The translations under genes and the position numbers were made by a program. From NCBI RefSeq assembly GCF_024347615.1, contig NZ_AP025508.1, positions 1,550,001 through 1,614,000 on the forward strand: 64,000 nucleotides of DNA. The letters run 5' to 3'. The notes below the pieces were generated by a model. The model saw nothing but the letters and a program-made list of their open reading frames with translations, did not search any database and was not told where the DNA came from. The DNA is from Vibrio splendidus. Lineage in GTDB: Bacteria; Pseudomonadota; Gammaproteobacteria; Enterobacterales; Vibrionaceae. Shown in pieces: positions 18,315 to 27,717 of this stretch; the stretch's first letter is position 1, and each line of letters starts with the position of its first letter.

Positions 18315-20735
18315 ATGAAATTCAGTGAATCTTGGCTACGCGAGTGGGTTAAACCTGCAATTAACAGCGAAGAGCTAGCTCACCAAATCACTATGGCTGG
18401 TTTGGAAGTTGACGATGTAGAACCTGTTGCTGGTGAATTCACCGGCGTTAAAGTAGGTAAAGTGGTTGAGTGCGGTCAGCACCCAGACGCAGACAAACTA
18501 CAAGTAACTAAAATTGATATCGGCGCTGTTGATGCAGACGGTAATAAAGAGCTTTTAGACATCGTATGTGGTGCATCTAACTGTCGTCTTGGCCTAACTG
18601 TAGCAGTAGCAACAGTTGGCGCAGTACTTCCTGGTGACTTCAAAATCAAGAAAGCAAAACTACGTGGCGTTCCATCGCACGGCATGCTTTGTTCTTTCTC
18701 TGAGCTAGGTATCGACGTAGAGTCAGACGGTATCCTTGAGCTGCCAGAAGGCACAACACTAGGTATGGACGTTCGTGAGCTTCTTGAGCTTAACGACGTA
18801 ACTATCGACGTAGACCTAACAGCAAACCGCGCAGACTGCTTCAGCATCCGTGGCCTTGCTCGTGAAGTTGGCGTACTAAACCGCGCAGACGTTACAGAGC
18901 CAACAGTTGAAGCTGTTGCAACAAGCATTGAAGACACAGTATCTGTTGAAATCAAAGCAACGGATGCTTGTCCACGTTACCTTGGCCGTGTGGTTAAGAA
19001 CGTAAACGTGAAAGCGGAATCTCCAATCTGGATGCAAGAAAAACTGCGCCGTTGTGGTATCCGTTCAATCGACCCAGTTGTAGACATCACAAACTACGTG
19101 ATGCTAGAGCAAGGCCAACCAATGCACGCATTTGATCTTGCTAAGATCGAAGGCGGTATCGTGGTTCGTCTAGCAGAGCAGGGCGAAAAGCTAACACTTC
19201 TAGATGGCAACGAAGCTGAACTAAACAGCAATACACTTGTTATCGCTGACCAAAACAAAGCACTAGCAATCGCTGGTATCTTTGGCGGTCAAGATTCAGG
19301 TGTTACTACTGAAACAACAGACGTACTTCTTGAAGCTGCATTCTTCGCACCGGATCACATCCGTGGTCGCGCACGTGCTTACGGTCTTCACACTGATTCT
19401 TCTCTACGTTTCGAACGTGGTGTTGATTCAACACTTCAAGCAGCAGCAATGGAGCGTGCAACACAGCTTCTAGTTGAAATCTGTGGTGGTGAAGTTGCGC
19501 CAGTAAACGGCAGCGAATCTGAAGCTTCACTTCCTAAAGCAAACGTAGTTGCTCTACGTCGCGCTAAGCTAGACAGCCTACTAGGTCACGAAATCCCATC
19601 TACAGACGTAGTGGAAATTCTAACTCGCCTAGGTTGTGAAGTTGAAAGCACTAATGCTGGTTGGACGGCAACGTCTCCATCTTGGCGTTTTGATATCGCA
19701 ATCGAGCAAGACCTAATTGAAGAAGTAGGTCGTATCTACGGTTACGATAACATTCCAAACCAAGCGCCTAAAGCGGCACTTAAAATGAATGACCACAAAG
19801 AAGCTAACCAACCGCTTAAGCGCGTTCGTGACCTTCTTGTAGACCGTGGCTACCACGAAGCAATCACATACAGCTTCGTAGAACCAGAACAGCAAAAGCT
19901 TGTTGTACCTGGTGTTGAGCCGCTAATCCTGCCATTCCCAATCTCTGCGGACATGTCAGCAATGCGTCTTGGCCTAATCCAAGGTCTTCTAAACACAGTT
20001 GTTCACAACCAGAAGCGTCAACAGTCTCGCGTTCGTCTATTCGAATCAGGCCTACGTTTCATCCCTGAAGCAACTGCTGAAAACGGCATGCGCCAAGAAA
20101 TGATGCTTGCGGGCGTTATCTCTGGTACTCGTGGCGAAGAGCACTGGGACATTGCAACTAACACTGTAGATTTCTTCGATCTTAAAGGTGACCTAGAAGC
20201 CGTTCTTGAGCTTTCTGCAAACGAAATCGCATACAGCTTCAAATCTGCTAAGCACCCAGCACTTCACCCAGGTCAAACTGCGGCTATCGTAGTAGACGCT
20301 GGTTTAGAAACTGAAAGGGAAGTGGGTATCATTGGTACTGTTCACCCAGAACTAGAGCGTAAGTTTGGTCTTAACGGCCGTACTATCGTATTCGAAATCG
20401 AATGGGCAGCTATCAACACTCGCGTGCTTCCAGAAGCAGTAGCCGTATCTAAGTTCCCTGCAAACCGTCGTGATATCGCAGTAGTTGTTGACGAAGCAGT
20501 CGCTTCTGGCGACATCGTAGAAGCGTGTATTGCTGCTGGTGGCGAATTCCTAACAGGCGCTAAACTGTTCGACGTATACGTTGGTCAAGGCGTTGAAGAA
20601 GGTAAGAAGAGCCTAGCTATCGCACTTAGCCTACAGTCTGTAGAGCGCACACTTGAAGATGCAGACATCGCTGGTTCAGTAGATGCTATCGTAGCTTCAA
20701 TTTCAGAGAAATTCGGCGCAGCACTTCGCGACTAA
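18315..20735 (+). CDS. pheT: Phenylalanyl-tRNA synthetase beta subunit
   Basis: 806 residues, slightly longer than E. coli PheT. Domains in order: N-terminal tRNA-binding EMAP-like domain (about 40-155, [19 protein letters not shown]), B3/B4 editing domain (about 210-400), B5 domain, the catalytic-like core ([16 protein letters not shown]), and the C-terminal anticodon-binding FDX-ACB domain ([16 protein letters not shown] onward). The last 117 bases of the gene plus its terminator are duplicated one kilobase downstream at 21700. In many gammaproteobacteria ihfA follows pheT; it is not seen here. Confidence 0.98.
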   Translation: MKFSESWLREWVKPAINSEELAHQITMAGLEVDDVEPVAGEFTGVKVGKVVECGQHPDADKLQVTKIDIGAVDADGNKELLDIVCGASNCRLGLTVAVATVGAVLPGDFKIKKAKLRGVPSHGMLCSFSELGIDVESDGILELPEGTTLGMDVRELLELNDVTIDVDLTANRADCFSIRGLAREVGVLNRADVTEPTVEAVATSIEDTVSVEIKATDACPRYLGRVVKNVNVKAESPIWMQEKLRRCGIRSIDPVVDITNYVMLEQGQPMHAFDLAKIEGGIVVRLAEQGEKLTLLDGNEAELNSNTLVIADQNKALAIAGIFGGQDSGVTTETTDVLLEAAFFAPDHIRGRARAYGLHTDSSLRFERGVDSTLQAAAMERATQLLVEICGGEVAPVNGSESEASLPKANVVALRRAKLDSLLGHEIPSTDVVEILTRLGCEVESTNAGWTATSPSWRFDIAIEQDLIEEVGRIYGYDNIPNQAPKAALKMNDHKEANQPLKRVRDLLVDRGYHEAITYSFVEPEQQKLVVPGVEPLILPFPISADMSAMRLGLIQGLLNTVVHNQKRQQSRVRLFESGLRFIPEATAENGMRQEMMLAGVISGTRGEEHWDIATNTVDFFDLKGDLEAVLELSANEIAYSFKSAKHPALHPGQTAAIVVDAGLETEREVGIIGTVHPELERKFGLNGRTIVFEIEWAAINTRVLPEAVAVSKFPANRRDIAVVVDEAVASGDIVEACIAAGGEFLTGAKLFDVYVGQGVEEGKKSLAIALSLQSVERTLEDADIAGSVDAIVASISEKFGAALRD

Positions 20736-20788
20736 TCTCTTCTGATAGATAGAAAAACAAAGGCCTCGCATTGCGAGGCCTTTTTGTT
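20619..20788 (+). repeat. Direct repeat, first copy: pheT 3' end plus terminator
   Basis: About 170 bases running from inside pheT through its stop and terminator. It matches 21700-21870 with one substitution and one or two small indels. The two copies are 1081 bases apart and bracket one lipoprotein gene. Confidence 0.95.
20760..20788 (+). terminator. pheT terminator
   Basis: Arms AAGGCCTCGC and GCGAGGCCTT with loop ATT and a T-run. The same arms recur in seven more hairpins up to 61.6 kb. Confidence 0.95.
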
Positions 20789-20795
20789 GGAATTG

Positions 20796-21587
20796 TTAGT
20801 TATTAGATGTTTGATTGACTTTAAGATCCTGTTCTTTTTGAAGCATGGTGGAAATAAATCCATTAATGGTTTCAGAACCACCTCCTAAATTATTATAAAC
20901 ACCTATAACTCGCGGGGTAATATGTGTGTCGTCATCGTACATTTTGGCCTTCATCGTTCCCAATGCCAATATTGCATTCTGAATTGTTGTGGAACTAATC
21001 TCACTCGGCATTGGCATTATTGATGAAATGCTCTCACCACTAATCCCTAAAGTTTGTATAACCATAGAACCAGAGATCTGTTTTGACTCTGCCGCAGCTC
21101 CTAAAGCGAAAAGGCTTCCAAGGTTAATTTTCCCTTTGTTCACCTTAATATTTGCTGTCATTCGTAAGCCTATACCAATATAAGTAGGTACAATTACATT
21201 GGCCTGATTACGATCTTTTGTAAGGCTTGCTGACTTCTGACCAAAATCATTGCTCGTTACAATGACGGGTAAGGCATTCGTATTAAACTTCATATAGTCG
21301 AGTATTACTATGTAGCTGTTTCCTGCTACGCCAACGGTTGCAGGCCCGTAAGTTAAGCTTCCTTTTGAATCAAGTTCTCCTATAGCGATTCGCATAGTTT
21401 CGTCTGGTAAGGATTCTAACAACTCTTGGTTCGTTGGCGGCTTACCGCTTGTCGCAACAATATTTACTGGCAATGGGTCTAGTGGGTGGTAACCATAGTT
21501 ACTTTTGTTGTTGTCGATAGGTATACCGACACTAGAGCAACCTGTTGCTATGAGTGTAGTTAAAATAAAGGTGTAAAAATATTTCAT
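20796..21587 (-). CDS. Lipoprotein of unknown function inserted after pheT
   Basis: 263 residues. A lipoprotein signal peptide with lipobox ATGC puts the modified Cys at residue 17. GAGGAG lies just upstream of the ATG. The mature protein has no domain I recognise; it contains several beta-rich stretches (GNSYIVILDYMKFN, ANVIVPTYIGIGLRM) and ends in a polar tail. It is the only gene between the two copies of the pheT 3' end and points against pheT, and its base use is AT-richer than pheT, which suggests acquisition as a one-gene cargo. Confidence 0.8.
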   Translation of the reverse strand: MKYFYTFILTTLIATGCSSVGIPIDNNKSNYGYHPLDPLPVNIVATSGKPPTNQELLESLPDETMRIAIGELDSKGSLTYGPATVGVAGNSYIVILDYMKFNTNALPVIVTSNDFGQKSASLTKDRNQANVIVPTYIGIGLRMTANIKVNKGKINLGSLFALGAAAESKQISGSMVIQTLGISGESISSIMPMPSEISSTTIQNAILALGTMKAKMYDDDTHITPRVIGVYNNLGGGSETINGFISTMLQKEQDLKVNQTSNN

Positions 21588-21699
21588 CAGTACTCCTCAA
21601 CGTATTCTAGCATTGTGACGCTTATTGATATGTTTATTAGTGCATATTAGATATAGCTTAGGTTTTCAAAAAATCAAGGTAGCTTCGAGAGGACTAGTC

Positions 21700-21870
21700 A
21701 TCGCACTTAGCCTACAGTCTGTAGAGCGCACACTTGAAGATGCAGACATCGCTGGTTCAGTAGATGCTATCGTAGCTTCAATCTCAGAGAAATTCGGCGC
21801 AGCACTTCGCGACTAATCTCTTCTGATAGATAGAAAAATCAAAGGCCTCGCATTGCGAGGCCTTTTTGTT
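21700..21870 (+). pseudogene. Duplicated pheT 3' end with its terminator
   Basis: The last 39 codons of pheT, the stop and the terminator (hairpin 21842-21870) are repeated here with almost no change. The frame is open from a spurious ATG at 21625, but only the pheT-derived part is meaningful. It works at most as a terminator for leftward or rightward transcripts and marks the edge of the inserted lipoprotein segment. Confidence 0.93.
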
Positions 21871-21903
21871 TTGGACTAATAAATGTTCTGAAAGTTCTTT
21901 AAT

Positions 21904-22812
21904 CTAAATGACTAGAGTAAACTCAAAAAAGTCACCACTTGCCTTTCTATCTACAGGCTCTTCCAAATGTTCGGAAGAAACTCGCCATATAGGTAGTTTT
22001 CTATTCATTTCTAAACTCAATATAACGCAAAGAGCGCTGAATATTTTAGGACCTAGTGGTACCAAAACTGGTCTTGAGATATCCATGATGGCCAAGGTTG
22101 TCTCGCGTAGATCTAAATATGTTTTATAAGGGTTTGATATGTCATAATTAAAAATATGGTTTTGGGGAGTATTTTCAATCAGAAGTTGGTTGTTTTCTCT
22201 TACAGATTTTTCGAAGCTTTCATCTTTCCCTTTTGGCATAAAAATAAATTGCTTCTCAGTATCTAGGTAGTTACTGATTCCAATTGCTTTACCAACTTCA
22301 TACCCTAATCCAATAATGATTGAACTGGGTAAGTTAATATCACCAAGAGCCCCAGATAAAGAATCGGCTATAGGTCCTACTTTACGAATAGGTGATATGT
22401 TACTCGATGGTTCAGTATATTCAGCAAGAGAGTAACTTACTTTTATCGTAGACCCTTCTTCTAGGTTATCCGCTAGAAATATTATTATTTCTGCAAGTCT
22501 AGTTCTACTCATTACAGTGATATCAATGATGCAGTTAATCTTTATTCCTGCCCACTTTTCTCTTACCAAATTGAAAAGCTCTCTATATATATGGCTATCT
22601 TTACCTTCTATTATAGTGGCGCCAATTGAATTATAGTATTCTAGATTATTTTGATACTGCAGTTCATCAGTATGGTTATCATATCCTATAGCAATTATAT
22701 TGGTTTTTATGTTGACGAGGCGCTGGCACTTTGATATGGCTCGGCTCTCATAACCTAAACCTAGGATTGCCAAGTCGATGTCATTAGTATTGTTTGATTT
22801 TAATAATCTCAT
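21904..22812 (-). CDS. Unknown Rossmann-like protein, third gene of a candidate defence operon
   Basis: 302 residues, AT-rich, no domain I can name. It opens with a beta-strand/turn DIDLAILGLGYESRA, later shows a strand followed by IDITVMSRTRLAEII, and IIIGLGYEVGKAIGI; such alternating strands and helices suggest a Rossmann-like fold. The IDITxxSRT motif is reminiscent of CARF-type ligand-binding folds, but this is only a resemblance. Its ATG overlaps the stop of the ATPase gene (TAATG), so the two are translationally coupled. It could be a sensor or an effector of the operon. Confidence 0.7.
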   Translation of the reverse strand: MRLLKSNNTNDIDLAILGLGYESRAISKCQRLVNIKTNIIAIGYDNHTDELQYQNNLEYYNSIGATIIEGKDSHIYRELFNLVREKWAGIKINCIIDITVMSRTRLAEIIIFLADNLEEGSTIKVSYSLAEYTEPSSNISPIRKVGPIADSLSGALGDINLPSSIIIGLGYEVGKAIGISNYLDTEKQFIFMPKGKDESFEKSVRENNQLLIENTPQNHIFNYDISNPYKTYLDLRETTLAIMDISRPVLVPLGPKIFSALCVILSLEMNRKLPIWRVSSEHLEEPVDRKASGDFFEFTLVI

Positions 22813-24593
22813 TATATATTCAACCTAAACTGTCTATCATCTGTGTATGTTGAAGTTCTTACAACACGTATAGCATCGCTGTTAATTATTCTATTTAAAG
22901 ATATAGGATCTTGTTGAGTTAACAACAATCCATAATTATGTGAAAAAAGATAAGATATCCGGCATGAACTGATACTTTCGTCGGTAAGATTACCACCTTT
23001 AGAATCGCTATTCTGGGTGGATATCATTGCTCCAGCATTTAAAGCCAACCCTATTGCTTCAGCAAGTTCAGGTGGTGTGTCTTTATTTAAAACTATTACA
23101 CCTTTTGGCTGAGAATTAAACTTGTCACCGTAGATTTCATTGTTGAAATATAAAGCTATTTTATCAACTAAGTCATAGATATTATTAATTTTACCATCAG
23201 AGGAATCCACTGCAATAGTGCTTAATAAGGATCTGAACGACTCAAAGTAACTCTGAAGAGCTGATATCTGTTCAGAAATAGTTACTCTTTGTCTATCTTT
23301 TATTATAGGGATAAACATATTCATTATTCCTATAAGCATTCTCGGGTTGAATTCAGTTGACCTACAAATGTTTTCAAAGCCTGCATAGTAATCTGCAGGT
23401 CTTCTACGTGCCTTTTTCTTACCACTCTCACTTCGTCTTAGTTCTCTTAAATAGGTTATGAACTTTACTTTTCTAAATTGTGATTGTGTGATTTTTTCAG
23501 CATCAGAATAATTTACACCGATAAAACCTTTTGACTCTAGATATTGACAGAAGCTAGGGTCTTTTTGATATAAATCTTGGAACACTTGGTCAATGTTAAT
23601 ATCTTCTGGAGATATAAAGCAAGATTCAATGTTGGAAAAGATACCTTTATTTATTAACATCGTAGTACAAAGAGATTTTGCGAATTTTAACCCTTCTTTT
23701 TCAGACATATCGGTAAGATCAATATAGCTTAGGTCTTGGTTTTTCATAGAGCTTTCTGGACTGTTGGTGATATTAATCCCCTTGTGGTAGGGAGATAATG
23801 CTAACTTCAATATGATATCTTGGTGCCCACCACGCATACAGTCTATTAACGGTTGTATTATTTCATCTGGTGCTAATTCTAATTCATCAAATAGGAAAGT
23901 CCATTTTTCTCCATTTTCATTTAAGTATGTATTTATTATGGTTATGGAAGTGCTAAGTACTTGGCTAATTTCACCTTGTACAACCTTTGGTATTTCCTGC
24001 TTTGTACTTTTTAAATTTGTCTCGTTGATATAATTGGATACTTCACTTTTCTTTAAAGCAATGCTTACAATTAGACCTTTGAGAGAGTTTATATGCGGTT
24101 TCACATGCCACTGCGCTGCTAAACAACTTACTAATTCGGCTTCATCTTGCTTTTCTAATACAGCATGCCTAAAATTATGTTCTAATTTCACAGTTCTAGA
24201 TGTTCTGAAACTTACGGTTTGAATTAGCTGTTCAAGAATGTGATATATAAATTGAGAGCTTAAAACTAAAGAGTCTTCATGATTACTTACATTACGTTTA
24301 GCATTATCATATTGTTTTTTCCAAAGGCGGTCTGTAGGTATAAACACACCTGAAAAACTAACTTTACTTCTAAATAGACTAGCTTCTTCTGAATCCCAAT
24401 GTTCTAAAGAACGAACCTCTAACATTCTCATCAACGTTGTCTTACCGCTGCCCCTAGGTCCAACGAGAATAGTATTTGAAGAAGACGCTAATCTCTCATA
24501 GTACTCATTTACGATAAAGCCTGAGCATAGGTCTCGTATTGACGTGTTTTTTGCATTTATAGATTCATTAATACTAGGGATGTAGTTATTCAT
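22812..24593 (-). CDS. P-loop (ORC/STAND-like AAA) ATPase, second gene of the operon
   Basis: 593 residues. Walker A GPRGSGKT is at 45-52 and Walker B FLFDEL has the acidic pair D236-E237. The motif style, with a region FNPRMLIGIMNMF near residue 415, resembles ORC/Cdc6-like or STAND-type AAA ATPases found in many anti-phage systems. The C-terminal 170 residues have no assignable domain. It overlaps the metallophosphoesterase gene by 8 bases and the following gene by one base. AT-rich codon use differs from the pheST neighbours. A nucleic-acid or phage-sensing ATPase is inference. Confidence 0.8.
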   Translation of the reverse strand: MNNYIPSINESINAKNTSIRDLCSGFIVNEYYERLASSSNTILVGPRGSGKTTLMRMLEVRSLEHWDSEEASLFRSKVSFSGVFIPTDRLWKKQYDNAKRNVSNHEDSLVLSSQFIYHILEQLIQTVSFRTSRTVKLEHNFRHAVLEKQDEAELVSCLAAQWHVKPHINSLKGLIVSIALKKSEVSNYINETNLKSTKQEIPKVVQGEISQVLSTSITIINTYLNENGEKWTFLFDELELAPDEIIQPLIDCMRGGHQDIILKLALSPYHKGINITNSPESSMKNQDLSYIDLTDMSEKEGLKFAKSLCTTMLINKGIFSNIESCFISPEDINIDQVFQDLYQKDPSFCQYLESKGFIGVNYSDAEKITQSQFRKVKFITYLRELRRSESGKKKARRRPADYYAGFENICRSTEFNPRMLIGIMNMFIPIIKDRQRVTISEQISALQSYFESFRSLLSTIAVDSSDGKINNIYDLVDKIALYFNNEIYGDKFNSQPKGVIVLNKDTPPELAEAIGLALNAGAMISTQNSDSKGGNLTDESISSCRISYLFSHNYGLLLTQQDPISLNRIINSDAIRVVRTSTYTDDRQFRLNI

Positions 24594-25779
24594 TACCTAA
24601 ACCAACCTCAATAATATGATTATCTTGACACCTAACGACACTGAACTTGTTAGAGTGTAATCTAGCATTCAGCCGAGAAATCTCATCAGGTGTAAAATGC
24701 TCGATTTTTTCTTTGAACTGGCTGAGTTCTACCCCTTCTAGAAATGGGTTCTCTTTGCTAATTTGTGCCTTCAAGTCGTTTACAACTTGATCTGGAGTAT
24801 ATATCGAGCCAAACCCACCATTTGCAGGAAGATTATTTGACTTCGACGGTTGCCACTCTTGTAGTTTATTTGCTTCATAAGTTTTAAACTTTCCAACTAC
24901 CTTGCCAAGGTATTCGCTCTTTTCAGGTTCTATAGATAAAACGTAGAACTGATTCGATGTTCTATTTTCTATAGTTTCATACAAAACAGCAGAAAGGCTT
25001 CCAGCAGAAAGTACTAATTGAGAACCTTGTATCTGTGAATTTGCATAACCGATTTGAGCGTAATGCTTATGGCCATGAATAATTAGCCAAGGTCCGAGAT
25101 CTGCGTTCTCTAATGCTCTCAGTAGATATTCTGCGCCTTCCATTGCTTGGCTATCACTTTCTAGATCCACAAAATCCATTTTCTTCGGGTGATGATGAGT
25201 GAGTAATACATTAAATGGCTTGCGGCTCACTGCCGATGATGTGAGTTTTTGTTTTATTTGATCTGTAACTTCAAGAGCAACTCTACCGTGTTTATACTCA
25301 CTACCATATCCATGATATGCACTACTATTTATACTCAACACGTTACATTTTTCAGTTGATGTTAATTCCCAATTCCACGCCCAGAAATGTGTGTTTTTGT
25401 GATAACAGCTAAAAGGAAATGGTGGGGTTATAAATTGGAGTTCATGTTTGGGAGAGAAACCATATTTATTATCTTCTGGGGGGCGTGACTGATGATCATG
25501 ATTCCCCGGAACACACAAAATGTCTGAAATAGATAATTCTTGCGCCATTTTGTTCACATATTCCCATCCTGCTTGGAATGAGTCTTTGCATCCTTGGTTT
25601 GCAATATCACCAGCGCAAACAAGATAGTCGATCTTTTCATCTAAGCCTTTGATGTAATCAATTAGCTTATCCCCAAAAACGTTATGTTGGTCTCGCAGGA
25701 TAAGTTTTGTGTCGGATACGGAATCCTGAGTAATCCCCGCATGTAAATCGGAAATTACAAGTATGTTGACTGTTGTCAT
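24586..25779 (-). CDS. Calcineurin-like metallophosphoesterase, first gene of the operon
   Basis: 397 residues. All metal-binding motifs of the family are present: D11-L-H13, G-D58, G-N93-H94-D95, a later HHHP motif and GHKH near residue 238. The domain covers residues 4-270; a C-terminal part of about 120 residues with an E/L-rich helix is unassigned. Enzymes of this fold cleave phosphodiesters or phosphomonoesters, often DNA or nucleotides. Being translationally coupled to a P-loop ATPase and an unknown protein suggests one complex in which it is the nuclease or nucleotide-cleaving part. Confidence 0.85.
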   Translation of the reverse strand: MTTVNILVISDLHAGITQDSVSDTKLILRDQHNVFGDKLIDYIKGLDEKIDYLVCAGDIANQGCKDSFQAGWEYVNKMAQELSISDILCVPGNHDHQSRPPEDNKYGFSPKHELQFITPPFPFSCYHKNTHFWAWNWELTSTEKCNVLSINSSAYHGYGSEYKHGRVALEVTDQIKQKLTSSAVSRKPFNVLLTHHHPKKMDFVDLESDSQAMEGAEYLLRALENADLGPWLIIHGHKHYAQIGYANSQIQGSQLVLSAGSLSAVLYETIENRTSNQFYVLSIEPEKSEYLGKVVGKFKTYEANKLQEWQPSKSNNLPANGGFGSIYTPDQVVNDLKAQISKENPFLEGVELSQFKEKIEHFTPDEISRLNARLHSNKFSVVRCQDNHIIEVGLGNE

Positions 25780-25924
25780 ATCTGAATCTTGTTTCCACTT
25801 AGAATGTAAGGGATTATAACCGTACAGAGTTTATATGCACTAGATTTGTGTAAAGCCAGTGGCAATGTGCGAAGTGTTTTATTGTGTTTTTTATATAGTG
25901 ACGAATTCGCGTGTCTCATTCACC

Positions 25925-25955
25925 TTGACCCGTCTAAAGCTTCACACTTTATAGT
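25925..25955 (+). promoter_or_regulatory. Possible promoter of the alpha/beta hydrolase gene
   Basis: TTGACC at 25925 and TATAGT at 25950 with a 19-base spacer, 60 bases before the start codon. On the opposite strand a TATAAT at 25813-25818 may serve the metallophosphoesterase operon. Confidence 0.4.
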
Positions 25956-26015
25956 GACTATATTGATTGAGAGGGGCGCTTTCTGTGTTCCCTCCAAAGT
26001 AAGTAGAGAGACACT

Positions 26016-26888
26016 ATGAAACGTTTAATTCTAAACATCACACTCTTGGTATTCATGGCGCTTGGCAGCATGAATGCCATGGCTCATGATTCAACGGTTA
26101 GGTACGGTATTACGATATCTCACGATGGTGAGCAAATTGCGTATGGTAAAAGTGGGAGTGGGGATACAGCACTGATCTTCATTCACGGTTGGAGCTTAGA
26201 CAGTAGGCTTTGGCAAAACCAAGTGAGCGAGTTTTCAAAGCAGTACCAAGTGATCACCATGGACTTAGCAGGGCACGGTAACTCATCGTTTAATCGTGAA
26301 GAGTACACCATGGTTGCATTCGCTGAAGACATCAAAGCCGTCATCAAGAAAGAGCAACTCGAATCCGTCATCTTAGTCGGCCATTCCATGGCGGGCGGTG
26401 TTATTGCAGAAGCCGCTAAAATGATGCCGAAAAGAGTGAAGGGCATTATTGGTGTCGACACGTCGCAAAACGTCGCTCTAGCGGTTTCACAAAGCGACCT
26501 AGATGCAATGACCAAACCTTTTGAAGCAGACTTTCAAGCGGGCATTACTATGTTCGTGAAAGACTCGCTACCAAAAGACGTAGACGCGGATTTACTTTAC
26601 TGGGTAACGCAAGACATGGCCTCAGCACCGCCAGCTATCGCGATAAACCAGTTCCGCCATTATCTAGGTCAATACGTGACAGGCGAAGCACACCGCGTGT
26701 ATGAGAACGTGAATGTGCCAGTAATATTGGTCAACGCTCGCCTATGGCCAACGGATTCAGAAGCGAACAAGAAACACATTAAGGATTACAGCATTTACTA
26801 CATTGAAGGTTCAGGCCATTTCCCTATGTTAGAGCAACCACAGCAATTCAACGCAACGTTGATGAAAGCGGTTAAGTCAGTGAAGTAG
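26016..26888 (+). CDS. Secreted/periplasmic alpha/beta hydrolase
   Basis: 290 residues with a signal peptide ending at AMA-HD (residue 23). The oxyanion region IFIHGWS, the nucleophile elbow G-H-S124-M-A-G and the late histidine in GSGHFPMLEQP show a complete alpha/beta hydrolase active site. The substrate is unknown; esterase or lactonase-type activity is most likely. AGTAGAGAGAC precedes the ATG. The last part of this gene is the parent of degraded copies at 27125, 37704 and 54196, so its 3' end marks one boundary of the cassette array. Confidence 0.87.
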   Translation: MKRLILNITLLVFMALGSMNAMAHDSTVRYGITISHDGEQIAYGKSGSGDTALIFIHGWSLDSRLWQNQVSEFSKQYQVITMDLAGHGNSSFNREEYTMVAFAEDIKAVIKKEQLESVILVGHSMAGGVIAEAAKMMPKRVKGIIGVDTSQNVALAVSQSDLDAMTKPFEADFQAGITMFVKDSLPKDVDADLLYWVTQDMASAPPAIAINQFRHYLGQYVTGEAHRVYENVNVPVILVNARLWPTDSEANKKHIKDYSIYYIEGSGHFPMLEQPQQFNATLMKAVKSVK

Positions 26889-26916
26889 GGCGGTTGCACG
26901 TGAGAATAGACTGATA

Positions 26917-27110
26917 ATCCCCTCCTAACCTCCCCTTGGTTTACATCTCTAATCTCTTGTTGGTAATGGAAAGGGGAGGAACTGAATACCGATCGTGACA
27001 AGTGCTGCTATATGTTCAGCGCCAAAGAATGTTCTCCCCCTCGGTCGTATATCTCAAGAGATCGGGTCACTCCATTCGAGGGGGAGCTAGAGGGGGAGGC
27101 TTTGGTCTAC
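26917..27110. repeat. Intergenic repeat element with two hairpins
   Basis: About 190 bases between the hydrolase and the copy of its 3' end. Hairpin arms are CCTCCCCTT (26929) / AAGGGGAGG (26971), then CTCCCCCTCG (27034) / CGAGGGGGAG (27077). Related sequence occurs at about 29808-29900 (degenerate) and 59480-59655. No coding capacity; it may be a non-autonomous mobile or repeated extragenic element. Confidence 0.75.
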
Positions 27111-27124
27111 TAGAACCATTCACA

Positions 27125-27163
27125 CAACGTTGATGAAAGCGGTTGAGTCAGTGAAGTAGGGCG
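27125..27163 (+). pseudogene. Remnant of the hydrolase 3' end, copy B
   Basis: 39 bases matching 26854-26892 with one mismatch, covering the last codons and stop of the hydrolase gene. A terminator of the shared-arm family follows at 27208. It suggests that the 26.9-27.1 kb repeat element was inserted with duplication of the gene end. Confidence 0.85.
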
Positions 27164-27207
27164 CTGTAGTTGTTAAAAGATGGATGTAATCGTTGATAGA
27201 TAAAATT

Positions 27208-27234
27208 AAGGCCTCGCGAGTGCGAGGCCTTTTG
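27208..27234 (+). terminator. Shared-arm terminator, loop GAGT
   Basis: Arms AAGGCCTCGC / GCGAGGCCTT, preceded by GATAGATAAAA as at the pheT and 37.9 kb copies. It probably ended the hydrolase transcript originally. Confidence 0.9.
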
Positions 27235-27522
27235 GGTATCAGATACATCGAATAAATGCTACGTAACAAGGTTTGTATATATCTGAGTTACAAAGCTTCG
27301 AATAACCAAACAAATTGAACAAGTTGTTTTATCCATTACATATTAACCTCGAGCTTTTGGACACACTAACACGTAAACATTTCAACTCTTACAGAGAGTT
27401 AAAATGTGACATTGATCTCATATGATCATAAAAAACCGCACGGTACCGCCAGTTGTTCAAATAATGAACCATGATGTTAGTGCAACACTCAATAACGTCG
27501 GTCTAGGCCTAGGGCAAAAGCT
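27235..27522. other. AT-rich gap before a small membrane-protein gene
   Basis: About 290 bases with no credible gene. It should carry the promoter for the 27523 gene; nothing specific can be assigned. Confidence 0.4.
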
Positions 27523-27717
27523 ATGAATAAGAAACGATTCAAATTGTTGACCATTTCTATCGGGGTTTTATCCGTTCTATTGTTTGGCCAGTTTTTCGAA
27601 TTTACTCATGTTGAAACAGTTTTGCCGTTTTTGATTGTTTTTTCAATTTGCCTTGGCTGGCTCATAGAAAAGGGACTCTCAAAATGGGAACAAAGGTCAA
27701 AGCATACACAGTTCTAG
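27523..27717 (+). CDS. Small two-helix membrane protein
   Basis: 64 residues with a basic N-terminus (MNKKRFK) and two hydrophobic segments (about 8-25 and 32-50), ending in a charged tail. No family recognised. It overlaps the start of the following lipoprotein gene by 34 bases, so the two are probably coupled. No strong ribosome-binding site is visible, but the overlap with the next gene supports it being real. Confidence 0.55.
   Translation: MNKKRFKLLTISIGVLSVLLFGQFFEFTHVETVLPFLIVFSICLGWLIEKGLSKWEQRSKHTQF

Noticed and set aside
21625..21816. 63-codon frame ending like PheT
   Set aside because: Only the copied pheT end is meaningful; the upstream part is random sequence, so it is treated as a remnant.
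20619..21870. Phage or integrase-type att sites at pheT
   Set aside because: No integrase or recombinase gene lies between or beside the repeats, and the repeat is far longer than an att core.
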